Assembly (NCBI GenBank): GCA_963601185.1
Contig: CAVCEE010000011.1
Span: 16,254 to 80,253, forward strand
Source: Limisoma sp963601185
GTDB lineage: Bacteria > Bacteroidota > Bacteroidia > Bacteroidales > Muribaculaceae
DNA length: 64,000 nt
Direction: 5' to 3'
The stretch's first letter is position 1. Every line of letters begins with the position of its first letter. A program made the translations under genes and the position numbers. The notes below the pieces were generated by a model. That model had not been told where the DNA came from. It saw only the letters and a list, made by a program, of their open reading frames with translations, and searched no databases. Shown here piece by piece: positions 17,782 through 26,850 of the stretch.

Positions 17782-19641
17782 ATGAGAAAATATGACTTGG
17801 AAAACCGCAGATTTGTGATTGCCGGACTGATTATCGTCATTTCGCTAATCTACATCGTGCGCCTGTTCATCCTCCAAGTCGCCGACGAGACATTCAAGAA
17901 AAACGCCGATTCCAACGCCTTTCTGCGCAAAACCATCTATCCGTCGCGCGGCATGGTCTACGATCGCAATGGTCAACTGATTGTGTTCAACCAGCCAGCC
18001 TACGACGTGATGGTGATTCCAAAGGAAGTGCGCGACATCGACTCGCTCGACCTCTGCAACACATTGCAGATTTCGATGGACGACCTCCGCAAGAAATTTG
18101 CCGATATGCGCGACCCAAGGCACAACCCCGGCTACTCGTCGTACACGCAGCAAGTGCTCATCCGCAACCTCTCCGTGGAGGATTACGGCCGCTTACAGGA
18201 AAAACTCTACCGCTTCCCCGGCTTCTTCATACAGAAGAAGACACTCCGCCAATACAACCGCACCGCCGGTGCCAACATCCTCGGCAACATCCGTGAGGTG
18301 AACCAGAACGACATTGAGAAAGACCCGTACTACAAGCCCGGCGACTACACCGGCGACCTCGGCATCGAGAAGAGTTACGAGGCATATCTCCGCGGACGCA
18401 AAGGCGAAGAAATCCTCATCCGCGACGCCAGCGGTAGAATTCAGGGCCACTACGAAAACGGAGCGCGCGACATTGCCCCGATTTCCGGCAAAGACCTTAC
18501 GCTCAGCATCGACTACGACTTGCAGGAGTATGGCGAGAAACTGATGCAAGGCAAAATCGGCGCAATCGTGGCAATCGAGCCCAAAACTGGTGAAGTGCTC
18601 GCCCTCGTGTCGAGTCCCGGCTACGACCCGTCACTGCTCATAGGCCGCGAACGCGGCAAGAACTACCGCGACCTCGTCAACAACAAGTATAAGCCGCTCT
18701 TCGACCGCGCCATTATGGCCGCCTACCCCCCAGGATCGCAGTTCAAGCCCACACAAGGCCTGATTTTCCTCCAGGAAGGCATCGTTAACCTGTCCACAAT
18801 GTTTCCGTGCTACCACGGCTACATCAACGGACGTCTCAAGGTGGGCTGCCACGGCCATGAGTCGCCAATCTCGCTGAAGCCAGCCATCCGCACATCGTGC
18901 AACAGTTATTTCTGCTGGGGCTTCAAGACAATGATTGACCGCCGCTCGAAATACGGATCGCCAAGCAAGGCATTCGAGATATGGAAGAACTACCTCGTTG
19001 AGATGGGTTTCGGCTACAAACTCGGCATCGACCTGCCGGGCGAGAGTCGCGGATTTATCCCCAACAGCAAATTCTACGGCAAGGTGTATGGCGACAACCA
19101 CTGGAGCGCAAACACCGTGATTTCCGTGGCCATCGGTCAGGGCGAAATCCTTGCCACACCATTGCAGATAGCCAACCTCGCCACCACGATAGCCAACCGC
19201 GGCTGGTACTACACTCCCCACGTCGTGAAGAAAATCAAGGGTGACCACCTACCAGCCGACTACACCAGGCGACACACCGTGAGCATCGACAGTAAATACT
19301 ATCAGGATATTGTCGAAGGTATGCGCATGGCAGTGACCGGCGGCACATGCCGTCAGGCACAGTTCGGCGACATCGAAGTGTGCGGCAAGACCGGTACGGC
19401 GCAAAACCCCCACGGCCGCGACCACTCCGCCTTTATGGGCTTTGCGCCGATGAACGATCCGAAGATTGCCATCTGCGTCTACGTGGAGAACGCCGGCTTC
19501 GGCGCAACGTTCGGCGTGCCTATCGGCGGACTGATGATGGAGAAATATCTCACCGGACAGATAGCACCCAACCGCCAGTACATCGAGGACCGCATGGTAG
19601 AGTCGAACACCATCATCTACAGCGGAGTGAAGAAGCATTAA
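17782..19641 (+). CDS. mrdA: Penicillin-binding protein 2 (elongasome transpeptidase)
   Basis: A 619-residue class B penicillin-binding protein. An N-terminal membrane anchor (about residues 12-32) is followed by the dimerisation domain with YPSRGMVYDRNGQLIVFNQPAYDV. The transpeptidase domain has SxxK as S319-Q-F-K, SxN as S372-C-N and KTG at 536-538. It cross-links lateral-wall peptidoglycan with the MreBCD complex. The start at 17782 gives the usual short cytoplasmic segment; a start at 17746 would lie within mreD and add 12 unlikely residues. The glycosyltransferase partner rodA, commonly next in this order in Bacteroidota, is not here: a NUDIX gene follows instead. Confidence 0.95.
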   Translation: MRKYDLENRRFVIAGLIIVISLIYIVRLFILQVADETFKKNADSNAFLRKTIYPSRGMVYDRNGQLIVFNQPAYDVMVIPKEVRDIDSLDLCNTLQISMDDLRKKFADMRDPRHNPGYSSYTQQVLIRNLSVEDYGRLQEKLYRFPGFFIQKKTLRQYNRTAGANILGNIREVNQNDIEKDPYYKPGDYTGDLGIEKSYEAYLRGRKGEEILIRDASGRIQGHYENGARDIAPISGKDLTLSIDYDLQEYGEKLMQGKIGAIVAIEPKTGEVLALVSSPGYDPSLLIGRERGKNYRDLVNNKYKPLFDRAIMAAYPPGSQFKPTQGLIFLQEGIVNLSTMFPCYHGYINGRLKVGCHGHESPISLKPAIRTSCNSYFCWGFKTMIDRRSKYGSPSKAFEIWKNYLVEMGFGYKLGIDLPGESRGFIPNSKFYGKVYGDNHWSANTVISVAIGQGEILATPLQIANLATTIANRGWYYTPHVVKKIKGDHLPADYTRRHTVSIDSKYYQDIVEGMRMAVTGGTCRQAQFGDIEVCGKTGTAQNPHGRDHSAFMGFAPMNDPKIAICVYVENAGFGATFGVPIGGLMMEKYLTGQIAPNRQYIEDRMVESNTIIYSGVKKH

Positions 19642-19665
19642 CCTCTATTAAAACGTCATAACGAT

Positions 19666-20229
19666 ATGCTTAAAACAGACGTAAACGAAAGAAAATGGGA
19701 AACCCTGAGCAGCGAATATCTTTTCCGCCGCCCGTGGCTCACCGCGCGCCGCGACGTAGTTCGGCTGCCAAACGGCAACGAAATCCCTGAATTCTATGTG
19801 CTTGAATATCCCGACTGGGTAAACATCATCGCCATCACCAAAGACGGCGAATTTGTGTTTATCCGCCAATACCGCCACGGCATCGACGAGACTCGCTACG
19901 AACTTGTGGCGGGATGCGTCGACCCAGGCGAAGACGCGCTCACTGCAGCCAAGCGCGAACTCTACGAAGAGACAGGCTACGGCAACGGCGAATGGCGTGA
20001 AATTTCCGTAATTTCAGGCAACCCGAGCACCACCAACAACTGGACACACTGCTTTGTTGCCGAGGGCGTTGAACAGATAAGCACCCAGCATCTCGAAAAG
20101 TCGGAGGACATCTCCGTGCATTTGCTCACCACCGAGGAAGTGCGCTGGCTTCTCGACCACGACGAGTTGAAGCAATCGCTGATGGTTGCCCCTTTGTGGA
20201 AATATTTCGTTGAGAAGAAACTTATTTGA
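19666..20229 (+). CDS. NUDIX hydrolase
   Basis: A 187-residue enzyme with a perfect Nudix box, G-x5-E-x7-REL-x-EE-x-G-Y, in the stretch from GCVDPGED to YEETGYG (about residues 85-108). This family cleaves nucleoside diphosphates linked to another group. The arrangement of an N-terminal beta domain (YVLEYPDWVNIIAITKDG) before the box resembles ADP-ribose/ADP-sugar pyrophosphatases, which is the best guess for the substrate. It starts 24 nt after mrdA and may be on the same transcript. Confidence 0.88.
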   Translation: MLKTDVNERKWETLSSEYLFRRPWLTARRDVVRLPNGNEIPEFYVLEYPDWVNIIAITKDGEFVFIRQYRHGIDETRYELVAGCVDPGEDALTAAKRELYEETGYGNGEWREISVISGNPSTTNNWTHCFVAEGVEQISTQHLEKSEDISVHLLTTEEVRWLLDHDELKQSLMVAPLWKYFVEKKLI

Positions 20230-20240
20230 CGAATTTTTTC

Positions 20241-20248
20241 TAATTTTG
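20241..20248 (+). promoter_or_regulatory. -7 box upstream of the AmgK-RapZ fusion gene
   Basis: TAATTTTG fits TAnnTTTG and lies in the 75-nt gap before the kinase gene, giving a leader of about 50 nt. A TTTG is present but only 12 nt upstream, so the -33 element is unclear. Confidence 0.4.
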
Positions 20249-20304
20249 GCTATGGCAAGTCTCCGATGACAGCCGACTTGCCGACAATCTCATAAAACAA
20301 GACT

Positions 20305-21738
20305 ATGACAAACAAGAATATTCTCTCTGACTTATATAAACAAGTGGTTGGCACAGAGCCTACTGAGGTAAACGAATTGCCGTCATCCGGCTCCAATCGC
20401 CGCTATTTCCGCCTGACCGGCGAACGGTCGTTGATCGGTGTAATCGGCACATGCAAGGAAGAAAACGAAGCATTCCTCTATATGGCAAAGCATTTCGCAT
20501 CGAAAAATCTGCCAGTGCCTGAAATCTACGCCCACAGCGACGATGAAATGGCTTATGTGCAGGAAGACCTTGGCGACACGCTACTCTTCAACGCCATCGA
20601 GAAAGGCCGCAAGACCACAGTGTTCAGCGACGAAGAAAAGACACTACTTACAAAGACCATCCGTCTGCTGCCCGACATCCAGTTTGCCGGTGCCGACGGT
20701 ATGGACTTCTCGAAATGCTACCCCTCGTCGGAGTTCAACGCCCGCTCGATAATGTGGGATTTGAACTACTTCAAATACTGCTTCCTCAAGGCCACCGGAA
20801 TGGAGTTTCTTGAGGACAAACTCGAAGACGACTTCCAGCGCCTCACCGATGTGCTGCTCCGCAGTTCGTCGGCAACGTTTATGTACCGCGACTTCCAGTC
20901 GCGCAATGTGATGATCAAGGACGGTGAGCCGTACTTCATCGACTTCCAAGGCGGTCGCAAAGGTCCGGTGTTCTACGACGTGGCATCGTTCCTGTGGCAA
21001 GCCAAGGCCAATCTCCCCGACAGTCTGCGCGGCGAACTCCTTGAAGTGTATATCGACGCCCTCCGCAAATACAAGCCAGTGGACCGCGAATACTTCTACG
21101 CACAGTTGCGCCATTTCGTGCTGTTCCGCACCCTTCAGGTGCTCGGTGCCTACGGCTTCCGCGGCTACTTCGAGAAAAAGCCGCACTTCATCCAGAGCGT
21201 GCCGTTTGCCATTGCCAACCTGCGCCACCTGCTTGCCAACCCATATCCAGAATACCCCTACCTCAGCAAGGTGCTGAAGGAACTGGTCGGACTGAAGCAG
21301 TTTACCGACGACTTGCAGAAGCACACGCTGACCGTGCGCGTGATGAGTTTCGCCTACAAGAAAGGCATCCCCAACGACCCGTCGGGCAATGGCGGCGGCT
21401 ATGTGTTTGACTGTCGCGCCGTCAACAACCCCGGCAAGTACGAACGCTACAAACCGTTTACCGGTCTCGACGACCAAGTGATTAAGTTCCTTGAGGATGA
21501 CGGCGAAATAATCGAATTTCTTGACCACGCCTACGCCCTCGTCGATGCCACAGTGCAACGCTACAAAGAGCGCGGCTTCACCAACCTGATGGTTTGCTTC
21601 GGCTGCACAGGCGGTCAGCACCGCTCAGTCTATAGCGCACAGCACATGGCGGAACACATCAACAAGAAGTTCAACGTGAAAGTGGAACTTGTGCACCGCG
21701 AACAAAATATCGAACAGACATTCAACGCGAAATTCTGA
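20305..21738 (+). CDS. AmgK-like sugar kinase fused to a RapZ C-terminal domain
   Basis: A 477-residue fusion. Residues 1 to about 330 form an aminoglycoside-phosphotransferase-type kinase: glycine-rich start SSGSNRRYFRLTG, hinge region YVQEDLGDTLLF, catalytic loop MYRDFQSRNVM (Asp near 195) and metal site YFIDFQGG. This is the fold of AmgK, which phosphorylates MurNAc/GlcNAc at C1. Residues about 342 to 477 match the C-terminal domain of RapZ/YvcJ: RVMSFAYKKGIPND, FDCRAVNNPG and VCFGCTGGQHRSVY. In E. coli this domain senses glucosamine-6-phosphate. The P-loop half of RapZ is absent. A MurU-like gene follows 4 nt later, strongly supporting MurNAc recycling. Automated annotation may mislabel this gene as RapZ alone. 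Confidence 0.85.
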   Translation: MTNKNILSDLYKQVVGTEPTEVNELPSSGSNRRYFRLTGERSLIGVIGTCKEENEAFLYMAKHFASKNLPVPEIYAHSDDEMAYVQEDLGDTLLFNAIEKGRKTTVFSDEEKTLLTKTIRLLPDIQFAGADGMDFSKCYPSSEFNARSIMWDLNYFKYCFLKATGMEFLEDKLEDDFQRLTDVLLRSSSATFMYRDFQSRNVMIKDGEPYFIDFQGGRKGPVFYDVASFLWQAKANLPDSLRGELLEVYIDALRKYKPVDREYFYAQLRHFVLFRTLQVLGAYGFRGYFEKKPHFIQSVPFAIANLRHLLANPYPEYPYLSKVLKELVGLKQFTDDLQKHTLTVRVMSFAYKKGIPNDPSGNGGGYVFDCRAVNNPGKYERYKPFTGLDDQVIKFLEDDGEIIEFLDHAYALVDATVQRYKERGFTNLMVCFGCTGGQHRSVYSAQHMAEHINKKFNVKVELVHREQNIEQTFNAKF

Positions 21739-21742
21739 GCCT

Positions 21743-22486
21743 ATGAAAGCAATGATTTTCGCAGCAGGTCTCGGCACACGCCTCCGTCCGCTCACCGACA
21801 ACTGCCCCAAGGCTCTTGTCAAGGTTGCTGGCCGACCGATGCTTGAGCATGTGATTCGCCATCTTATCAGTTACGGCTTCACGGACATTGTGGTCAACAT
21901 CCACCATTTCGGGCAGCAGATAATCGACTTTCTCGAAGCCAACGACAATTTCGGGGCAGACATAAAAATCAGCGACGAGCGCGGCGAGTTGCTCGACACG
22001 GGCGGCGGCATTCTCAAGGCACGTCCGCTGCTCGACGACGGCCAGCCGTTTTTGGTGCACAACGCCGACATTATGACCGACCTCAACCTCGCCGATTTCT
22101 ACAACTGGCACCTCGCCCACAACGCCGATGCGTCGGTGCTTGTGGCAAACCGCAAAACCTCGCGCTATTTCGTGTTCTCCCCCGACCGCCGTCTCCAAGG
22201 TTGGGAAAACGTCAACACCGGCGAGACACGCCCGATAGGATTCGCCCCGGCTGAAGGTCAGTTGCAGTTGGCTTTCGGCGGCGTACACGTTATCTCACCG
22301 TCGATATTCGATGCGCTCAACGGCTACAGCAGCGAGTCAAAATTCTCTATCACACCGTTCTACGTCGATTCCTGCCAGCAGATGAAGATTATGGGCTACA
22401 CACCCGATGCCGCATACCGTTGGTTTGACATAGGGTCGCCCGAAAAACTGGCACAGGCAGAGAGCGCACTCCTCGGCAGTCACTAG
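21743..22486 (+). CDS. murU: MurNAc-1-phosphate uridylyltransferase (MurU-like)
   Basis: A 247-residue nucleotidyltransferase. The N-terminal signature AAGLGTRLRPLTDNCPKAL is the UTP-binding loop; VHNADIMTDLNL carries the metal-binding Asp, and the C-terminal part (RWFDIGSPEKLAQAE) is as in MurU/RmlA-like enzymes. It should make UDP-MurNAc from MurNAc-1-phosphate and UTP, bypassing MurA/MurB. The start at 21743 is preferred because the AAG signature then begins at residue 6 and the gene lies 4 nt after its kinase partner; the longer frame overlaps that kinase. A mannose-1-phosphate guanylyltransferase function is possible by sequence, but the gene pair argues for MurU. Confidence 0.82.
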   Translation: MKAMIFAAGLGTRLRPLTDNCPKALVKVAGRPMLEHVIRHLISYGFTDIVVNIHHFGQQIIDFLEANDNFGADIKISDERGELLDTGGGILKARPLLDDGQPFLVHNADIMTDLNLADFYNWHLAHNADASVLVANRKTSRYFVFSPDRRLQGWENVNTGETRPIGFAPAEGQLQLAFGGVHVISPSIFDALNGYSSESKFSITPFYVDSCQQMKIMGYTPDAAYRWFDIGSPEKLAQAESALLGSH

Positions 22487-22543
22487 CAATCAGCGACTCC
22501 TATCACCGACGGCAACCTACGCATATCACCTTGTCATCTCAAC

Positions 22544-22586
22544 CGACAGCACCTCTCCTACCGAAGAAGTGCTGCCGACTTTTTTT
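22544..22586 (+). terminator. Terminator after murU
   Basis: CAGCAC pairs with GTGCTG and the stem continues through TCT/AGA past one mismatch. A run of seven T follows a few nt later. It ends the amgK-murU unit. Confidence 0.8.
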
Positions 22587-22594
22587 GCATATAT

Positions 22595-22625
22595 GTTGTT
22601 TATTACCAAAATTAGCCTATCTTTG
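22595..22625 (+). promoter_or_regulatory. Promoter of the START-like gene
   Basis: GTTG (22595-22598) and TATCTTTG (22618-22625) are 19 nt apart, matching the Bacteroidota promoter. The leader would be about 60 nt. Confidence 0.6.
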
Positions 22626-22689
22626 CAGTTGACAGATTTACGCTGATACCACAGCCAAATCTGCCGACACACTACAAAACCTAACTACT

Positions 22690-23073
22690 ATGGCTAAAGA
22701 CAAATTCACTTTAGAATACGACATGCGTAAAACACCGGTAGCAATGCTTTGGTCGTACATTTCCACCGCCTACGGACTCAAGGAATGGTTTGCCGACGAC
22801 GTGCGCCAATCAGGCAAGGAAATGGTGCTCGACTGGAACGGAGTGGAACAGACCGTGCTGATTACCGCCATACGCACCGATCGCTTCGTGCGCTTCCACT
22901 GGAAAGACGAGCCCGACAAATCATACTTTGAACTGAAAATCACACAATCCGAACTTACCGACGGCACAACGCTCATCGTGACCGATTTTGCCGAACCCGA
23001 AGAGGTTGACGAAGCCAAAGACCTCTGGAACTACCAGATAGAAAACCTACAACGCCAACTCGGCTGCATCTAA
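22690..23073 (+). CDS. START-like (SRPBCC) domain protein
   Basis: A 127-residue single-domain protein resembling the START-like family common in Bacteroidota. It begins KFTLEYDMRKTPVAMLWSYIST, has the GLKEWFADDV segment and ends with an amphipathic helix (WNYQIENLQRQLGCI), the helix-grip layout that encloses a hydrophobic cavity. No catalytic residues are known for this group and the ligand is unknown. It is a single-gene unit with its own promoter and terminator. Confidence 0.8.
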   Translation: MAKDKFTLEYDMRKTPVAMLWSYISTAYGLKEWFADDVRQSGKEMVLDWNGVEQTVLITAIRTDRFVRFHWKDEPDKSYFELKITQSELTDGTTLIVTDFAEPEEVDEAKDLWNYQIENLQRQLGCI

Positions 23074-23105
23074 GCGTTTCCATTGTTTTATCAATTATAC
23101 AAAAA

Positions 23106-23139
23106 GGGCTGACTCCTCAGGGAATCAGCCCAATTTTTT
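23106..23139. terminator. Terminator between convergent genes
   Basis: GGGCTGA and TCAGCCC form a stem with T-rich sequence on the right and A-rich on the left, so it can act in both directions. It separates the START-like gene from the minus-strand esterase. Confidence 0.8.
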
Positions 23140-23203
23140 CGCTTGTCCGCTTGAGAGAGAGAATGTTAGCGGACAGCAGTATTGAAAGAACCTAACATTT
23201 AGT

Positions 23204-24376
23204 TTACTTGAACAGACGTGGAATGAATTCCAACGAGTACTGACGCCAGTTGCTCCAGAGGTGTCCGCGAGTGCTCTCGTGGTAGATGTACTTCAAACCG
23301 TCTTTGTCCATACGCTTCATAAGAGCCTGGTTGTGGTCGTAGAGGAAGTCGTCCTTACCGATTGCAATCCAGTAGCACTTAACGCCCTTCTTCGCCTGAG
23401 CGGCGAGTTTTGCGTCGAGGTTAGCGTAGGCAGGAATGCCTTCCATATCAATGCCTGTGAAGTTCACGCCAGCAGAGTAGAGACCAACATAGTCGAACAA
23501 GTCAGGATAGTTGGCAGAAATCATCAAAGTGTGCATACCACCCATCGAAAGGCCGGCGATAGCGCGGTGAGCCTTGTCGGCGATAGTGTTGAACGTAGCG
23601 TCAACGTAGTTTACGATTTCAGGGAATGCAGTTTCGTAAGAACCGTCCTTGTAGTGAGGCAAGAAGTTTGTCATCACCGGCTTGTAGTCGAGGTTCTCGT
23701 AAGTTTCGCCAGCAGCAGCCTGCTTGCCAAAGTTACCGTTAGGGATTACAACAATCATCGGTTTGCACTTGCCTTCAGCGATGAGGTTGTCCATGATGCG
23801 TGCAATGTTGCCGAGTTCAACCCAAGCGTTTTCGTCGCCACCGCTACCGTGGAGGAGATAGAACACTGGGAATTTCTCGTCGGTCTTGCCGTATGTAGGA
23901 GGCAAGTAGATGTTCATTCGGCGGTCAGCGTTGACAGCGTTTGAGTGATACCAAACTGTGCGTACCTGTCCGTGAGCCACATCGTGAACCTGATAGTAGT
24001 CAGCACAACCATCGCCAACATAGAAGATGCTGAACACGTTGCCCACGTCTCTGCGAGTGAATGGGTTTACAGGGTCGAGACCAACCACGCCGTCAATGTC
24101 GAAACGGTAAGTGTACATTTCCGATGGCAGTTGCGGAGAAGTGTAAGTCCACACGCCGTCTTTGCCTTTCTTCATTTCGCCAGTACCTTTGTTGGCTTCC
24201 CAGTCGGCAACGACCTTTACAGTCTTTGCCTTCGGAGCCTGAAGACGGAATGTAACAGTGTGGTCAGCGTTCACCACAGGTGATACGAGTTTTCCTTCGC
24301 GGAAGGAAACGTTCTGCTGTGCGTTCATACTCATTGCTGCAACGAGCACAAACAAGGATGAGATTAATTTTTTCAT
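23204..24376 (-). CDS. Secreted carbohydrate esterase (CE1-like) with E-set domain
   Basis: A 390-residue secreted enzyme with signal peptide MKKLISSLFVLVAAMSMNAQ. Residues about 25-110 form a CBM48/E-set-like beta-sandwich (VTFRLQAPKAKTVKVVADW, YTYRFDIDGV). The esterase domain carries FPVFYLLHGSGGDENAW, the nucleophile elbow GLSMGG (Ser near residue 276) and a C-terminal HLWSNWRQY His, a complete triad. This architecture matches CE1 feruloyl or acetyl-xylan esterases, which remove acyl groups from plant polysaccharides. It lies 48 nt downstream of the TonB-dependent receptor, so both are probably one transcript. Substrate is inferred only at class level. Confidence 0.85.
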   Translation of the reverse strand: MKKLISSLFVLVAAMSMNAQQNVSFREGKLVSPVVNADHTVTFRLQAPKAKTVKVVADWEANKGTGEMKKGKDGVWTYTSPQLPSEMYTYRFDIDGVVGLDPVNPFTRRDVGNVFSIFYVGDGCADYYQVHDVAHGQVRTVWYHSNAVNADRRMNIYLPPTYGKTDEKFPVFYLLHGSGGDENAWVELGNIARIMDNLIAEGKCKPMIVVIPNGNFGKQAAAGETYENLDYKPVMTNFLPHYKDGSYETAFPEIVNYVDATFNTIADKAHRAIAGLSMGGMHTLMISANYPDLFDYVGLYSAGVNFTGIDMEGIPAYANLDAKLAAQAKKGVKCYWIAIGKDDFLYDHNQALMKRMDKDGLKYIYHESTRGHLWSNWRQYSLEFIPRLFK

Positions 24377-24424
24377 TGTTGTTAAGAAAAAGTGGTTTTT
24401 GTAGATTATGTTTATTGATTTCTA

Positions 24425-26659
24425 TTAGAAATTGAGTTTTGCACCAAATTCCATTGTGAACGGACGGATGTAGTTACCTGCCATCAAAGTGCCAGCATAC
24501 TTAGAGCCGTCGGTAATCAACTCAGATCCCGGGATTGTGCCTTGAGCACCTGTCTGGTTGAGGAAGTTGACAACGTTGACATTGACTGTGAGATACTTGT
24601 TGCACTTGAAACTTGCGCCAGCGAATGTTTCCCAACGGCCTTTGAAGTAAACCGAGTTACCCACGTTGGCATACTGCTTGCTGTAGTAGCGGAACGAAGC
24701 CCAGATGCTGAAGCGGTCGATAGTGTAACTTGGATCCAACTCAACGATGATCTTTGACTGCTTGGTCACTGTCTTGTCGCTGAAGTCGTAAGTTTTGTTG
24801 AATGCGTCAAACTTGTAACCGGTGTATTTCGGGTCTTGGTAAGTGAACATTACGTGGAACTTGAAGCCCTTGAACGGAGTGAACATAGCGTCGGTTGTCC
24901 AACCCATAGTCTGAATGCCGCTCGATGCGCCTACCATTACAGGGTCTTCGTTAGGATCGTCGCTCATCACCGTAAGGCGAGAGTAGTCGTTTGTACGGCG
25001 AGCGTAGGTGAAAGCCGATACGAGGTTCACGAAATCGCTGTTGAAGAAGATACCTGCACGTCCCAAGATAAACGGACGGTTGTTGTAGTAAGGCAGAGTA
25101 GTGCCCGAGTAAGCCTCCAAGTGGCGATACTGCCTCAGGTAGTTGATTTCACCGTTCAAACCGAAGTTGTGGGTGATGTTATAGGTAGGAGAAAGTGATA
25201 CTGCATAGTTGAGACCCGTAACCTTGTGGTTTGTAGTGCCTACGATCTCACCTGTTTCAGGATTCGTTGCTCCGAGATAGAAATCAGAGAAACGGTTGTT
25301 GGCAATGTAGTCAACATTGGCGTTGAAGAGTTCCAAACGCAAGCCGTAGCCCATGCGGAACGAACGGCTGATGCGCCAGTTGTCGTTTACGAAGAGGGCG
25401 AACTTGTTTTCGTTGCCGTCGTCATACTCTGTAGAACCGTTAAGGTTGGCGTATTCCTGACCGTTGTAGACCAACTTGCGTGGGTTTGGAGCAACCTCGT
25501 GGTAGTATTGAGTAGTGCTGCGGGCATAGTCAATGTCGCTGAAGAGTTCGTTCAAGCCGAATGTCCAGTTGTGCTTCTCAGTCTTTTTCTGGAGTTCAGC
25601 CACAAACATAGCGTCGGTAACCGAGAAATTGTTGATTTGCGAAAGGCGGCGTTGGATTGTACCGTGGAATGCCTCGCCATTGTCGGCATACACAGCGTCG
25701 GCATCTTCGTAGAAGCCCATTGTGAGTTGGTCGGTGCTGTGACCCTTTGAATTGGAAACCTTAGCCTTCAAAGCCAAAGTGAGGTCGTTACCGAAATCGT
25801 AGTCGAAGAGCACTGTCCCCTCGTGAGTCTTAGTCTTTGTAACGTCGTAGAGGTTTTCAGTCTTGAGTTCGCCGGTCTTCACGTCGCGGTATTGGATTGT
25901 GCCGTCGACAGGGAGATAAGAGTCACGACCCATACGGAAGCCCTTAACGTTGGAAACCTTGCCGTCGCCGTCGTAGGTGAACGGAGCATAGTTGGCAGCC
26001 GATGTCAGAGGATGAGTTTCGTTGTACTTATAAAATACACTGATTTTACCCTTGTCCTGGTTGAACAGATGAGTGATGCCGGCTGTGTAGAACTGTGCGC
26101 GGTCGATGTAGTTGGTAAACTTGAGATCGAAACTTCCTGGGTCGAAGTTCTGGTAAGCACTAAGTGTGAAATAAGTCTTTTTTGCAAGTTTTCCCGACAG
26201 ATTGATGTCGAAATTCTGAGAAAGGAAAGAGTTGAGTTGATACTTTACTTTAGCCTTGAATTTCTCTCCGCCGCGCTCCATCTTGGAGTCAACGCCGTAG
26301 CCGATTTCACCGAAACGGATAGCAGTGGTCGATATGTTCTGCAAGCCTTGGCCCGAAAGCAACTGCTCACCGCGCCAGTGGTTGCTGGTGGTGTTTGGCC
26401 AATAATAGTAAACAGCAGGAAGACCGTCGACAGAAACTGCCGTATAGGTCATAGGCAAACCGATTTCCACCTGACGAGGCTCAGTCGCGTTTTTCGCGTT
26501 GAGCATCACACCGTGGTCGTTGCCCTGTGTTTTGGTCGTGTCCACTACTTGCTTGTAGGAAGCGTCACTTTTTTTCTGGTTTGTCTTGCCGCCAGCGTAT
26601 GCCGATGTAGCAGCCGTCGCCAACAAGATAGACGATAAAATGTAAACTTTTCTTTTCAT
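24425..26659 (-). CDS. TonB-dependent receptor-like outer-membrane protein
   Basis: A 744-residue outer-membrane beta-barrel with signal peptide (MKRKVYILSSILLATAATSAYA). A shortened plug-like region (about residues 50-130, with VSVDGLPAVYYYWPN and GEIGYGVDSKMERGG) precedes the barrel, rich in alternating aromatic strands and ending in MEFGAKLNF, a terminal Phe being typical for insertion by BAM. The CarboxypepD_reg-like N-terminal domain of SusC proteins and a clear TonB box are not seen, and there is no SusD gene nearby. It probably imports a ligand released by the neighbouring esterase. I would not call it SusC. Confidence 0.75.
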   Translation of the reverse strand: MKRKVYILSSILLATAATSAYAGGKTNQKKSDASYKQVVDTTKTQGNDHGVMLNAKNATEPRQVEIGLPMTYTAVSVDGLPAVYYYWPNTTSNHWRGEQLLSGQGLQNISTTAIRFGEIGYGVDSKMERGGEKFKAKVKYQLNSFLSQNFDINLSGKLAKKTYFTLSAYQNFDPGSFDLKFTNYIDRAQFYTAGITHLFNQDKGKISVFYKYNETHPLTSAANYAPFTYDGDGKVSNVKGFRMGRDSYLPVDGTIQYRDVKTGELKTENLYDVTKTKTHEGTVLFDYDFGNDLTLALKAKVSNSKGHSTDQLTMGFYEDADAVYADNGEAFHGTIQRRLSQINNFSVTDAMFVAELQKKTEKHNWTFGLNELFSDIDYARSTTQYYHEVAPNPRKLVYNGQEYANLNGSTEYDDGNENKFALFVNDNWRISRSFRMGYGLRLELFNANVDYIANNRFSDFYLGATNPETGEIVGTTNHKVTGLNYAVSLSPTYNITHNFGLNGEINYLRQYRHLEAYSGTTLPYYNNRPFILGRAGIFFNSDFVNLVSAFTYARRTNDYSRLTVMSDDPNEDPVMVGASSGIQTMGWTTDAMFTPFKGFKFHVMFTYQDPKYTGYKFDAFNKTYDFSDKTVTKQSKIIVELDPSYTIDRFSIWASFRYYSKQYANVGNSVYFKGRWETFAGASFKCNKYLTVNVNVVNFLNQTGAQGTIPGSELITDGSKYAGTLMAGNYIRPFTMEFGAKLNF

Positions 26660-26732
26660 TTTTCGAGAGTTATTAGTTAGGTAGTAATAATGATTGTCTT
26701 ATGAAAGGTTTGCGATCTTTAAATCGTTGCCC

Positions 26733-26740
26733 CAAAATTA
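26733..26740 (-). promoter_or_regulatory. -7 box upstream of the TonB-dependent receptor gene
   Basis: On the minus strand this reads TAATTTTG, a TAnnTTTG match, about 75 nt before the receptor start. No clear -33 partner was found, which is usual for genes needing an activator. The other bases of the 190-nt gap are AT-rich with nothing else recognised. Confidence 0.45.
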
Positions 26741-26850
26741 GTGTAACAATCTTCCGTTGTAAAGGAATATACCGTATATAGACTCTCTGAATTTTATTAT
26801 CGCCTGATTGCTAATTATTTACAAATTTTTCACACACACTGGAATATACC

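Noticed and set aside
20305..21738. Annotation of the fusion as RapZ, the RNase adapter
   Set aside because: The RapZ P-loop domain is absent and the N-terminal two thirds is an APH-type kinase.
24425..26659. Calling the receptor SusC with a SusD partner
   Set aside because: No SusD gene lies nearby, the N-terminal CarboxypepD_reg-like domain is missing and the plug is short.
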